Positions 11,380 to 24,323 of a DNA stretch of 64,000 nt are shown one piece after another. The notes under the pieces are model-generated. The model saw only the letters and a program-made list of their open reading frames with translations. It searched no databases and had not been told where the DNA came from. The DNA lies in assembly GCA_026724425.1 (NCBI GenBank), contig JAIUCV010000023.1, forward strand, positions 372,001 to 436,000, given 5' to 3'. Both the position numbers and the translations under genes were made by a program. Positions within the stretch are counted from its first letter, which is position 1, and each line of letters opens with the position of its first letter. This DNA comes from Erythrophleum ivorense. Lineage: Eukaryota; Streptophyta; Magnoliopsida; Fabales; Fabaceae.

Positions 11380-14357
11380 TGTAATGACCCTAACTTCTAA
11401 TCATCATAATTAAGGTTAAAAACATAATTAATAATAATAAATTAAGGTTTAAAGTCATTAAGATTAATTACATCGAGAAAAAGTGAGAAAATTTAAAACT
11501 TTAATGTTATTAGGGTCATTAGCTAGACAACCACAATTATTCAAATGTGCAAGTGAATTTAATTATCAATGAGGAGCCTTTGATTCTTCTATTTATCAAT
11601 TCCAACTCATAAAATCCTCCTACAAGTGTTTCTAGATCATTCCTTAGCATTACCTTAAGAGAAACTAAGGTTTCTAAGTGAATATAAGAAATAGAGCACC
11701 TTTGCTGCGGCTAAATTCCCTCGCGCCGTAGTCAATTACTCTCGGGTTCAACTTTTTATACCTTCACAAATTTTTCACATTTCACTGCGACCAAATATCC
11801 CTTTCACTGCGGCCAAATACCCTTTGGAATACCCCCAAATCTGCCTCTCAAATTTAGCCACGGCTAACCTCACTATTCGCCGCGGCCAATTGCTCTTTGT
11901 TTTCTTCCTTAGCAATTTCGCCACATTTAGATGAGGCCAATTAAATGTTAGCCACGGCCAATTCCCTTCTGTTCATATAACTCCCAAGATTTCATCTCAT
12001 GCTCTCCAATTCTCCCTCTAGCAACACTCTATGCCACTTGAACTTAGTTTGTGAAAATTTAGTGTCTTTCTTTTACTTAATCTACCTAACACATCTATCA
12101 TTACCCATTCAAAACTCAAATGTGGATCCTTAACCCTCTAGCCATCATAAACCAGTGAGTTCATAGATCAATGACAGCAAAGAATTCATACACTACTCAC
12201 ATTTTCATTCAAACATAAGTCCCATTAGAAATTTCATACATCACTAGTTTAAGTTGACATATGATGTATCAAATGATTATAGTCCCTATGCTTGGCAATT
12301 CATGATGCAATGCGGTAATTACATAAAGCTAGTAGTCTAGTTATACAAATACAATCTGATGAGGTTTCCAAACCTACCTACTACTAAACCATATAATAAA
12401 CTTCCATTAATTTTCTCCTTACTACTAAAAGGTTCGGTCCCTGAAAATGTTAGCCCACATGGGGTGAGATATACAATCTCAATAACAAAAGGCAATTTTC
12501 ATATATATGTACAAGTTAATCAATCCAATACAATTTCATGTCATAAATACCAGAATCATCAATTCAATTTGCAAATGCACTAGTTGAACTACAAATGACT
12601 ACTGTCCTATACCAGCAATCATACACAACATATTAATGGCCAATAACACTGGGAGAGGTCTGTCCACGGCACCTACTTCATAATGAGCACAACTAGGGCT
12701 TAGTGTATCTGGGGTCTGATTACAACCCGGTACTCGATCAAAGCACATACACGTGTGGCAGCCGTACCACAGCTCCACCATGGACTTACAAGGTCCAATT
12801 ACAATAACAATTCAAGTAGTCGACTGGTCATTTAGCATTTTAAAATTAAGCATGTGTAACAAATATCATATTAATATGAGCATATACATAGAATTAGGAA
12901 AATAACCCCAATTACCTCAATGAAGCCAATTACTCATCCTTTAGCTACCATCATGATTTAGAGTACACCAGGCCTAACATAAGCATAATCATCATTATTC
13001 AACTACCATTAATAAGGAATTTCCCTATCCACAGATTAATCTTAACAAGGGTATATTAAGAACTTCTTACCCAAGCTTTCTAAGGGTCTACTACACCAAT
13101 TCAAGATCTCAACAACAAGAACTCACAATGGGTCACTCCTAACATCTCTATTTCCTACATGTAAAAGCCATGCACCAAAAGTCAGTCCAAATGATGAAAA
13201 TTCTGTATTTATATACCACACAAGAGAAGAGGGAACACTTATCCATATACCCAAGAGGTCAAATGGATTAGGTTGAGTCTTAACTACTAAGAACACACCA
13301 TGAGACATTCCCAAATTCGGATTCAAGTCACCAAGCCCAGAAAATTTAGTTTTTCACCTTCATCTCCTTGTAATTTCGCACAATAGCAGAACCCATTATG
13401 AAAATCAACCCTTAAGGACATTTTCCAGCAAAATAATACACAAAATGAAAGGGAAATGCTTACCCAATCATCCCTCTAGCTTCTAACTCCAAAAATCTTA
13501 CAAGGAAACATCCAAATACCAAATTTCAGATTTAAGAAGGAGATGAAAATGCTCAAAACTAAAAACTAATCAGACCAAAATGAAGAGGAGAATAAGAGGG
13601 TCAAGTTATATATAACTTACCTTGGCCAAATCATCTTGTAGGAGTCAAAAATAGAGTTGTAATGTTGGTAGAACCTTAGCCTCCATTAAACCTCTGAATT
13701 TTCTCCTTTGCCTCTTGTGTTTTCTGCTCAATGGGAAGGGAGGCTGCTGAATCTTTAGGGTTATTAGGGGGAAATGGGCCAACCATCAGCCCAAGGTCCA
13801 TTTAGGCTCATTTCTAGTCATTGGACCTTTATTTGGTGAAGTAGGTTGCAGAACACTTTGAATTTAGGTGAAGTGTGCTGACTTTAAGGCCCAAATTCTA
13901 GTAAGTTCAAAGGTTAGTGTTAGTTGGGCTAAATCTTATGAGTTGGGCTTCAGAGTTATAGTTGGGTCAGGCCAAATTTCAAGAGTCAATCCAATTTGAG
14001 TCTGCATAATGTGTGTTGGGCCAACTATAAGGGCTTATGTAAATTGGGTCATGAACCTCTATTTCACTAAATCAAATTGGGCCATTGCTAAGTGATCTCT
14101 TTTGGCCTAAGTCTCATGATAAGGAGTTGGGTTTATACCCAAAATCATTGGACCTCTATAAATCCTTATCCATGGCTTACTCAAATTAAATTTTGGGCCC
14201 AAATTAAGCTTTAACCCAAATGAAATCTTAAACCTATAATAATAACTTTTTTTTCTATAAATTTTTGTTCATATAGCTTACCTAATTATTTTATAATAAT
14301 TATTCTTAATTAGTCCAAATATATTATTAACACCTTAATTAATTTTGGAGTGTTACA
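11380..14357 (-). mobile_element. Solo LTR of a long-LTR gypsy-type retrotransposon
   Basis: This ~2978-bp block begins TGTAATGACCC and ends GTGTTACA, and is flanked by the 5-bp direct repeat TGATG at 11375-11379 and 14358-14362. Read on the minus strand it starts TGTAACACTCC and ends GGGTCATTACA, the usual form of plant Ty3/gypsy chromovirus LTRs. No polyprotein, primer-binding site or second LTR is present, so the element probably collapsed by LTR-LTR recombination. Short frames inside are not genes. It includes a relatively GC-rich stretch near 11700-11950 with repeated GCGGC(C/T) motifs. Confidence 0.8.
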
Positions 14358-14362
14358 TGATG

Positions 14363-15690
14363 CATATTTTATCTTCCCAAATTTACCCCTTTTATCTTTC
14401 CATTTTTATTTCACTCTCGATAAACAGATACTAGTTTTTATTAACTTAATTTTCACTCTTTCATTTTTTGACTACATATATGTTTTCAAAAAAAAATAAG
14501 AACAATAACTTTTCAGAAAAAAATAAATTTATAAAAACTACATTTCAATTTTTTTTAAAAAAAGTTTAGCCAAATAATGAAAAAAATGGAAACTAATTTA
14601 AAAAAATGTTCAAATAATAGGAAAAGTTATTCTTAAACAAGGTAATAAAAAATTTATTAAAATATACACTTAATATTAAACAAAATAATTTAAATAATTT
14701 TAAAAAAGGATTTCTAACTGCAATGTAATAAAAAACTTTTGACTAAAACGCAATCAAAAATATGTTCCAACGGTAGTTTAGTCAAATAAATTTTGACTAC
14801 ATTTCAGTTAAAAATTATTCTGACTATAGTTTAATTGAAAAATTTTCAACTGCAATGCAATTAGAAATTTTTTTTATTGAAATTTAATTGGAAATCAATG
14901 TTTCCCAACTGAATTTTAGTCAAAATTTTGAAATTATTAGTTTAGTTAAAATTTTTAATATTTTAATTAATTAATGTTATAACTATTTATTTAAAATTTT
15001 ATTAAAAATTTAATTAATAATAAATATATTTTACAAAATAATAACATATTTCTTAATATTAAAATTAATAAATTATATATATTAAAAATTAAAAAAGAAT
15101 CACCAACTGAAGTTTAGTCAATTGTTTGCAACACCATTTAGTAGGATGATCATGTATATATATATATTATATATTTTTTAATATATATTATTATAATATA
15201 TTATATATAAAATATAAAAATAGTTATTATATTTATATATATTATATTTAAATCGATTACTATATATTAAAATAATATTTATAAAATTTTAAATTAAATA
15301 ATCATACTTATTGTATTAAAATAATAATTTTTAAATTAATTTTTATTTTTATTATTTTGTTAAATTTTTTTAAAAAAATTTAAATGTAGTTTTTATAAAT
15401 TTATTTTTTTAATTTATTATTCTTATTTCTTTTTAAAATTATATATATGTATAAATTCAAAATAATTAATTTATATTTAAAATATAACTTCTTTTCTTTA
15501 AAATATTCTATTTATTAGTAAAAATTATTAATATTGTACAACAAGAGCATTATTGTCTTTATAAATTAAAGAGTTTTTTTTTCTATTCATCCAAACATAT
15601 AAAGAAAAAAAAAATTTCTCACTTTTTTTTTCTCTCTTTTTTTCTGAACATTTTTTTTTCCTTCACTTTTCTCTTCCCCTATCCAAACAC
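14363..15690. other. AT-rich MITE-like debris, no gene
   Basis: There is no gene. 14700-14940 holds a degenerate motif around TTTAGTCAAA and CAACTGCAATG recurring every few tens of bases. The right end (15640-15688) reads CTATCCAAACACAC, the reverse complement of a GTGTTTGGATAG-type terminus. The same combination of terminus, AACTG/AGTCG-type motifs and TA-rich core is seen in the insertion at 29958-30991, so this may be a second, degraded member of that non-autonomous family. Confidence 0.4.
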
Positions 15691-16686
15691 ACAAGATTAG
15701 TCAACAGTCGTAAAAAAGCATTTTGGTATTAAAATGATTTTTATAATTTTTATGAGATTGAAAATTAAAATTTGGAAAATATTTTATGATCTAAAAGTAT
15801 GTTTGTTATGTCTCGAAAAAACATAAATGTTATTCGATTTTTATATTTAATTAGACAAAAATAATATCAAAATAAAAAATATAAAAAGATTAAAATATCT
15901 TTAGTCCAAAATTATAAAATATCAGTTAATAGAAATGGAAGATAAAATAGTAACTTCCTATCCAATTCCAAATGAAAAATCCAGATTCCATGGAGAGAAC
16001 TTTCCATTGTATGAGAGAATTTAATTTTCATCAAGAATTCGACTATAGGTTATTAAATATAGTGTAAAAGTTGATCATTAATTGTTATTGCGTCAAGAAA
16101 TTTCCTGGTATCAATCTTTTTGTCAAATATACATATGACATATCTAAATAATGTAATATCAAAATATACTATTTTTCTTTTCAACTCCATTAGCATATTT
16201 ATATTATAAAAGGATCTCATCTTCTACATTTTAATTTTTTGATTTTATTTTATCAAATATATAAGTGATTAGAAAATTGGTTCCACTCAACAAATCCTCA
16301 TATGCATAGATTTTAAGCCTTTTTTTTCATAATGGTCTAGCTCATTAATGAGATGACCAATGAGATGATTAGCCGATCATGAGCCTCTCGTATGATTGGC
16401 ATGTACCATTGCTACTGGTTTGAGAAAGTGTGTCACAAGCCTTCCGTATGATTGGTAGGTACTATCATTATTTGTTTGAAAAATGTGTCACAAGTTGCAT
16501 CAAGATGAAAATGTACAACATTAAAGTAGATGTGATACTGCAGGAGTCGTTTAAAATCCCATGCACAGCCAAACTATTGCAAATATGATACTATATCAAG
16601 GGCAAAATGGGGAGGCAGATTGTGAGACACCAAAAAGAATAGTGTCCATTAGTTTTCAAGAAATGGGAGAATAGTATGCGTTGCCA
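15691..16686. repeat. Duplicated non-coding unit, copy B (left part)
   Basis: 15691-16545 aligns with 8318-10095 and with 29645-32080; shared landmarks include GGAAGATAAAATAGTAA and the TGAGATGA...CACGTAC-type block. 16547-16686 aligns with 32240-32460 (shared ATCAAGGGCAAAATGG). At 16687 the sequence switches directly into CNL coding sequence. Confidence 0.8.
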
Positions 16687-17395
16687 ACTGGATTGATCAT
16701 CTCCTCTGAGTAGTCGTCAAAGCCAATCACATCATCTTTCTCAACTTCTCTCCTGCGTTTCTTCAAATCTGTCGCTGACTCTGCCTCTCCATGGTAATCA
16801 TGAGGGAATTCCATGGCAAATTGCTGGTTGCTTTGTACCTGAGCTTGAGTTTGTCTATCTTGTCTGCAAGATCATGACATAGCTTTGAATGATTTACGTA
16901 CTTGACCAGGTTCCACCAACGTTTGATTCTTTGTTGATTAAGGTCGTAGATCTAAGTGTCGATGACATCCTTAGCTTCACGAACAACTTCCCTGATTTGG
17001 CCAATTTGCTCGTTGATTACTTCATGCTTGTTTCGCTTTTGCTCTGAAACCTTGAGAATGAAAGTCAGTGTTCGCATCTAATCCTGAAGTAACTTGCGAC
17101 TTATTTGATACGTAAAAAGTTAAGAATAGAAATACAAATAAAAAAAATAATTTTATAGATAAAAAATACTTATAATATCTTTATTTTTAATAATTAAATA
17201 ATAATTAATAGATAATATTAAATAATAATTAAAATAAAAAAAAATAAAATTTCACCAAACTTCTCATTTCTTTTTCATTTTCAACCGTGCAACCAAACAA
17301 ATGATTTTATGCTTTACATCACTAGGAAAATTATATTCCTGTAAGAGTAGCTCAAGAAAATTTGCCAACAGGAAACTAACAACACTATCTGACAT
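16687..17395 (-). pseudogene. CNL pseudogene fragment (coiled-coil domain only)
   Basis: This minus-strand copy matches the first ~171 codons of the intact CNL gene (5514 down to about 5000). The start codon is at 17393-17395 and the protein begins MSDSVVSFLLANF, against MADSAVSFLLANL in the intact gene. It ends just before the P-loop, so the NB-ARC and LRR are missing. It also carries in-frame stops and small indels, and an AT-rich insertion of about 210 bases at about 17096-17305. The DNA upstream of its start matches the intact gene's upstream DNA, so this is a DNA-level segmental duplicate, not a retrocopy. Confidence 0.9.
17096..17305. mobile_element. Small AT-rich insertion in the CNL pseudogene (MITE-like)
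   Basis: The segment is absent from the intact gene at the matching place (codons ~29-36). Its left part, ATTTGATACGTAAAAAG followed by AT-rich sequence, is similar to another insertion at about 26549-26695 that is likewise absent from unit A. The two sites suggest a mobile, non-autonomous family. Terminal repeats are weak and the exact ends uncertain. Confidence 0.5.
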
Positions 17396-17553
17396 TTGTT
17401 AGCTAGATGTGGAGTACACACTCCCTTGTGAGATTTGAATGGATCTAACACAAACTTCTCATTTAAGATGGTTTTGAAGACCATACCTGCCTTTCAATTT
17501 CCCATTCAACAATGAGAACTAGGACAAACATCCAAGAACGTTCATCATGATCA

Positions 17554-17981
17554 TGTAAGAATAAATTCAAGACAATTATACGAAATTAGAATACTAAATT
17601 GATTACTTGTAAAAGATATGACGACAGATTTAGGATATTCCATTGATTTTGAATTCCTAAAAGCTCAAGAGATTAGGGCTTCTTCTATAATTCACACTCT
17701 TTCTCACAACTTATAATGGGGTAAGTTGTAGAGTTAGAATTTGACCTAAATACAGAGGGGATTTAGCCAAGTTTAAATAAAACTTTAATACCCACCCATT
17801 ATGGGCCTATGAGTTATGGGCTCGTACTTTCATCCATACTAATCAATTTGATATCCAACCTAAAATAACAGGATCACTATTTATAATAAGTGGGCCCAAA
17901 TGCATCTCACATGGATCATAAATAAGACCATTTTTATTTAAAACAAAAATCAATTGATTGCAGTCCACAATAATTCATACA
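17554..17981 (-). repeat. 3' LTR of copia element 17554-24730
   Basis: The ~428-bp copy starts TGTAAGAATAAATTC and ends AATTCATACA on the plus strand. A purine-rich tract (AAGTGGGAGAA on the minus strand) borders it at about 17982-17992, as expected upstream of a 3' LTR. Confidence 0.88.
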
Positions 17982-18568
17982 TTCTCCCACTTGGGCAAAA
18001 TCAATTCTTTATTTTAAAAACTTTTATTTTGAAAATGACTTTCAGGCTAATGACTAATTTTATAATGTAGTCATATTTTAAAAACATATGATTTAAGATG
18101 CGATATCATGACTCCATCCAACTAAAACCAAGTAATACTGAATCATGATAGTTATTATATCTATTACTAATATTAAACCTTCTATGGTTACAAATGTCAC
18201 CGACTCTATCGACTAGTCATTAGTGTGAAGTGCAGTAAGCAAATAGTATGCCACTGTGATTCAACGGCCAAACTACTATTTTCTTTCTCAGTCATCACAA
18301 TTTCTCTCAAATGCTTTAAAACTAAAGAAATTGTATAGTTTGTCAAGAAACCATCATGCCTCGACTCCAATATAACATCGACCACAGGCATAATGGTCCT
18401 AATGACATCGAGTTTAAAATTTTACAATTGATACATATATTCAAAAATACATAATACTAAAAATTCAATGCATTATCAATTAGCTGAAATACAAATCATA
18501 TGAATGTCAAAAGTATATAAAGAAAATGTTCAACATAACAAGAAAATAATATAAAACTCAAACTCCTA

Positions 18569-21500
18569 CTAACCAAACATATCAAAAGAACTTATAATGC
18601 CCATATTTTCAGCGTGTCTTTTAAATACAATAGGCTTAAGTCCTTTAGTTAAGGGATCAGCTAACATAGAATCTGTGTCTATATATTCAACAACTATTTC
18701 ATTATTCTTTACTAAATCTTTGACAATCAAATACTTCAACTCTAGATGCTTAGAACTACCAATAGTTTTATTATTTTTAGTGTAAAATACTGTAGCACTA
18801 TTATCACAGTAAATCCTTAGTGGTCTCGTAACGGAATCCACAATACGAAGCCTTGTCATCAAATTTCTCAACTAAATAGCATGAGTAGCAGCAGTGTAAC
18901 ACGCAATAAACTCCACTTGCATAGTAGAGGAGGCAACTAGAGTCTATTTTTTACTCTTCCAGGATATGGCACCCCCAACTAACATAAAGATGTAGCCAGA
19001 AGTTGATTTTCTATCATCAGGACACCCGATAAGATATGAATCAGTGTATCCCATTATCTCTAAATTATCAACCTTCTGTACACAAGCATATACTCTTTAG
19101 TCTTCTGCAAGTATCTCATTACTTTTTTTGTGACTATCCAATGGTCATTCCTAGGATTAGATTGATATCTATCAAAAACACTAACTATGAAGGCTATGTC
19201 AGGCCTAGTGCATACCTGAGCATACATCAAGCTCCCCAATACACAATCAAAGAGTTTGTCTTTCATCTCTCTCTTTTCTATTTCATTTTTGGGGCATTGG
19301 TCTTTATTAAATTTATCCCCTTTAATGACTAGAACATCTCTGGGTTTACAATTTTGCATATTGAACCTCTCTAAAACTCTATTAATGTAAGTCTTTTGAG
19401 ATAACCTAAGTATATGACATAATCTATCTCTATGAATCTCAATACCCAATACAAATGATAGTTCACCAAGGTCCTTCATGTCAAAGAATCTAGTCAACAT
19501 GTGTTTAATCTCATGAAGTAAACTAAGATCATTACTAGTAAGTAAAATATCATCTACATACAGCACAAGAAAAATAAATTTACTTCCATTGACTTTGATG
19601 TATATACAATGGTTAACCTTATTTTCTTTGAAACCCAAAGAGGTTACTACCTCATCAAATTTCAAATACCACTGTCTAGAAGCTTGTTTTAGACCATAAA
19701 TTGATCTTTTTAATTAACAAATCAGATGCTCATTACCTTTTGCTTGATAGCCCTCGGGTTGTTGCATGTATACTATTTCATTCAGGTCACAATTCAGAAA
19801 TGCTGTTTTAACATACATTTGATGTAACTCCAAATCAAAATGAATTGCAAGTGCCATAATAATTCTAAAAGAATCCTTAGTGGATACAGGTGAAAATGTT
19901 TCATTGAAATCAATGCCTTCTTTCTGAATAAAATCTTTAGCCACAAGTCTAGCTTTATATCCTCAATCTTCCCTTGTGAATCTTTCTTCGTTTTAAAAAC
20001 CCATTTGCAATCAATTGTCCTACAATTATTAGGCAATTCTACAAGCTCTCACACTTCATTATTAGCCATAGATTTCATTTCCTCATCCATATCATCTCTC
20101 CACATATTAGATTGAGGACAAGAAATAGCTTCTTTATAATTCTTAGGGTCAACAACATCCCCAACATCATAGACATCTTCATTAAGGTAAACCATAAAAT
20201 CATCAGTGATAACAAGTCTTCTTTATCTAACTGATCTCCTCACAGGCATTTGTTCAGTTGGTTCAATTGGTTGTTGGACTTCAATAGGAGGATTGACAAC
20301 ATTGTCAGTTGGAAGGTGATTTTCAATGGATGTATTAGATAGTATACTATTATAAAAAATGGGCAGAGGCAAAGAGATAGATTCTGGGGTGTCCATAGAA
20401 GTCTCATGAGATGGGATAATGGCTTCAGCTACATCAAGTTTCAAAAACTTAGCATTCATAGATTCCACAATTTTGACACCTCCACCAAGACAAAAGAACC
20501 TATACCCTTTGGCACGGTTTGGATATTCAATGAAAAAGCAATGACTAGTTTTTGGGTTTGTTTTTTTTTCTGAGGGATTGTAAATTTTAACTTCTGCTGG
20601 GTATCCCCAAACACAAAAGTAGTTCAAACTGGGTTTTCTTCCTGTCCAAAGTTCAAATGATGTTTTTGGCACAAATTTACTAGGAACTTTATTTAGTATA
20701 TAAAGGGTTGTTTTCAAGGCCTCACCCCATAGAAATTCTAGCAAGTTATATCTACTCATTATTCTCCTCATCATGTCTTTAAGTGTGCAATTACGCCTTT
20801 CGGCTACACCATTTTGTTCAAGGCTACCGGGCATGGTATATTGTGGAACCATTTCACAATCTTGTAAGTATTTTGCAAAAAGTCTTATATGCTGGCCCGT
20901 GGTGTCATATTTACCATAATATTCTCCACGATGGTCAAATCTCACTATCTTGATGACTCTTCTCAATTGCTTTTTCACCTTAGTTTTAAAAATCTTAAAT
21001 TTTTTAAGAGCATAGATTTTTCTTTAATCAAATAAAGATAGCCAAATCAAGAAAAGTTATCAATAAAAGTGATAAAGAACCTATTATCACAAATTGTAAG
21101 AGAAAAAGGTCCACTAATATTCGTATTAATGATTTTTAAAACCTTTCTTTTTACTCTTAGTGAACTTTCCTCTAATACTATCCACACAAATCCCTAAATC
21201 GTCAAACTCTAAGGAAAGTAAAATATCACTTTTAATTAGTCTTTTAACTCTTTCCCTAAAAATATGAAAAGCGCTTTGTGCCATAATGAAAAGGATTTTT
21301 CTTTAATTTTAGACCTTTTAGCAACCACTTTTAGTATTTAAAGATGAAAAATTATTGTCAAAAACTAAAGATAGTTTATACAAACCATCCACTAAATATC
21401 CATAACCAATAATATGGGAATTTAACATTAAATTTAATTTTTCGTTACCAAAAGTAAAATAAAAGCCAAACTTATCTAAACAAGAAATATAAATCAAATT

Positions 21501-22628
21501 TCTTTTAAAAGAAGGTATATAAAAAATATCTTTCAAAATAAATTCAAATTTGGTTGTCAAAATTAGATTAACGTCTCCCACTGACTCTACCACTACTTCA
21601 AGGTCATTTCTTATCCTTAGCTTGCTTTCTTTCAGGTTTGGTTTTCTCAAGTTTTTGAACCCTTATAAAGATATAGCAATATGGATTGTAGAACCACTAT
21701 CAAGCCACCAAGAATCAATCGGGACATCAATTAAATTAGACTCATAACAAACAAAAACTAAGAGATTACCTCTAGATTTCTGCTTATTCTCTAACCAAGC
21801 CTTGAATTTTGTGCAATCATTCTTTTTATACCCCTTTCCCTTACACTAGAAACACTATATGTTTTTCTTAATGGGAATTGATTTAGGACCTCTTACATCA
21901 TGGTGTTGACCATTGTCTGGTTTCTTTAAACTTTGATTCTTATGAGGAATATTGAATTGATTTTTCTTATGTTTCCATTTACTCTTGTTTGAATGGGGTT
22001 TACCACGGGAAGTAAAAAGGGCTAAATCACAAGATATATCACTCTTTTATTTCTTTAATTTTTCTTCTTTAGCCACACATTTAGTAATGAAGTCATTAAT
22101 GATCCACTTCTCACTAAAGGTATTATAGGCAGTTTTGATTTATGTAAATTCGATAGGTAGGCAATTCAAAGCATGTGAAATAATGAAATTCTCATTTAGG
22201 TCAATGTTATGGGCTTTCAGTTTGGTTTAGATATGAACCATCTTTAACATGAACTCCCTTACTCCCTCATTATTATCATATCTTATATCAGTCAATTTTT
22301 TCATAAGATATCTAGATTCAGCATTATTAAATACTTGGTATCTTTCTTCCAAAATAGTAAGAAATTCTTTAGCACTTATGGTTTCTGGTAAGCCACTAAG
22401 TAGGTGCTCAGAGATGGTCCTCTTAATGGCAATCAGACTAGGTCTGTTGGATCTCTCCCATTTGGCTAAGAACTCTTTCTATTCAGTTGTACTTTTCTCA
22501 TTTACTTTAGGCTTACTCTAGTATAGTGCCAGATCAAGATCAGCAATTCCTAAGGAGAATTCTAGGTCTTGCTTCCATTTGTTATAATTTGATCCAGTTA
22601 AAATCTCAATTAAAACATAATTATTCAT
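18569..22628 (-). pseudogene. Copia gag-pol pseudogene
   Basis: Minus strand, from an ATG at 22626-22628. Gag covers ~22628-21850, with LTGSNYNKWKQDLEF near its start. A protease DSG-type segment lies near 21690. Integrase is open at 20223-20978, with QNGVAERRNCTLKDM and FELWTGRKPSLNYF. Reverse transcriptase lies at ~19060-19944, with the YVDDIL motif intact but the upstream catalytic aspartate of the .DVKTAFLN motif replaced by tyrosine (MYVKTAFLN). RNase H ends with ADPLTKGL at 18569-18871. In-frame TAG/TAA codons interrupt every domain, several where the family has Gln or Trp. The catalytic change alone would inactivate the enzyme. Confidence 0.9.
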
Positions 22629-24323
22629 AGAAAAGATAACTGTAAAATTGGAATGCATTAGAATAAACAACAAGGGAAATTTATACATAGCTTTAATTAA
22701 AACAAGCTATTACAATGAGGCTAACATAATAGCACATTCCTTTTTGGGCAAAATGTACCAATCAATGTCACAACATATATCAGAATCTCATATGAGTTAA
22801 TCAATGAAAATACATTGGGTTCAAATATCTATCCCCTTTAGGCAGATAAATATTTTAGATCGATATATTCCCCATTAACTTCATCTCAAATTTACTCATA
22901 ATTATAACATACAACAACCCTCTTTGAGCACGTTATAGCATGAGATAATTAGAAGTCTTCCTCAAATTGCAAAGGAAATTTTATGCATTAATATGAACAA
23001 TTCCACTTTGGTGTTAATTATCCATAATAATTTATAAAACTTCTTATACATGAATTACTTATATTTTGCCCAAAATCATGGTACAATCTTTAAGGAGATG
23101 CAATCAAATATTACATCCCTACTGTCCATGAATAAATTTTGTAAAATTCCTAAAGAGGTTTTAGGCAAATACAATTAAAATATAATCATATATTTTTTAA
23201 AACAAACATATTAAGACATATATATTAGGCTAAGAGTATACAAATATATATTATTATATATAGAGAGTGAACACCATCATAACGTTCAAAATATAGTGAA
23301 TTAATTTTTCAATGCATCACTTTTCAGAAAATTATCTAAATAAATATTAAAATATATTTTATATATTAATATTTATATAAAAATATTTATAGCAGTCAAA
23401 AAATTATAAAACATATTCCAAAAAATCACATTTAAAATATGGATTGCAACGCAAAAAATGACACTAAAAAATTCTATCTGTAGAAGCCATATTCTCCCTC
23501 ACTCTCTAGACGTGCGAGCGGGCGAACATTTGGAGCTTCATCCCTTACCTTTAGCGGGTTAGCCCAAATGCTGAAATGGGTCACGTAGACCCGTGGATAG
23601 GGGAGCCTGGTTTTCATTTTTAGAGCCTTTTTCTTGCATTTTTGATATGGTTTTCACTTATAATCTCATTCTAAACTTATGTACCCTAAAAGCCCCAAAT
23701 TATATTGAGTATTTGTGGGTTATTCGAAGCAAAAGGGTCCCCTTCAGTTGAGGTGAATGAAGCTCCAATCTGGGCATATTTGATGCGTATTTCTTACAAT
23801 TTCACATGTATTTTCATTCAAAAATTCATCCACAACATAATACCCAAAGCCTTAAATTGTACATGAGAATTACATGATTTCCATGCAAAAAAATGCTTTT
23901 AAAAAAAACCTCCCATGGCAAAAAATTTTGAAAGAAATTGTTATGTAATCAACCAAATTTTGATGCAATTGATGTGTGAGTTTTTCTCTTATCATCACAA
24001 AGAACACTATATTCAAAAATTATACAACAATTTAAAGCAATTTGTGACAATTGTGATTCAAGTTTGAAACCTTAACCAAGAATTTCAAATTCAAAATTTT
24101 CCATTTATGGTCCATGATAATTTGAATTTCAGATACCAATTGATTTAAAATTTCAAACTCTACAAAAGTTCTAAGGTTTCAAGTTTCAATTTTTTAAAAA
24201 AAAATCATCCAATTAAGATTTCAAAACTTTTATGGATAAAAATTGCAAAAGGTTAAAATTTTTAAGCTTGTATTCATGTCTTTAGACCAATTATTAGATT
24301 CTAATTCATACAATTGAAGCTCT

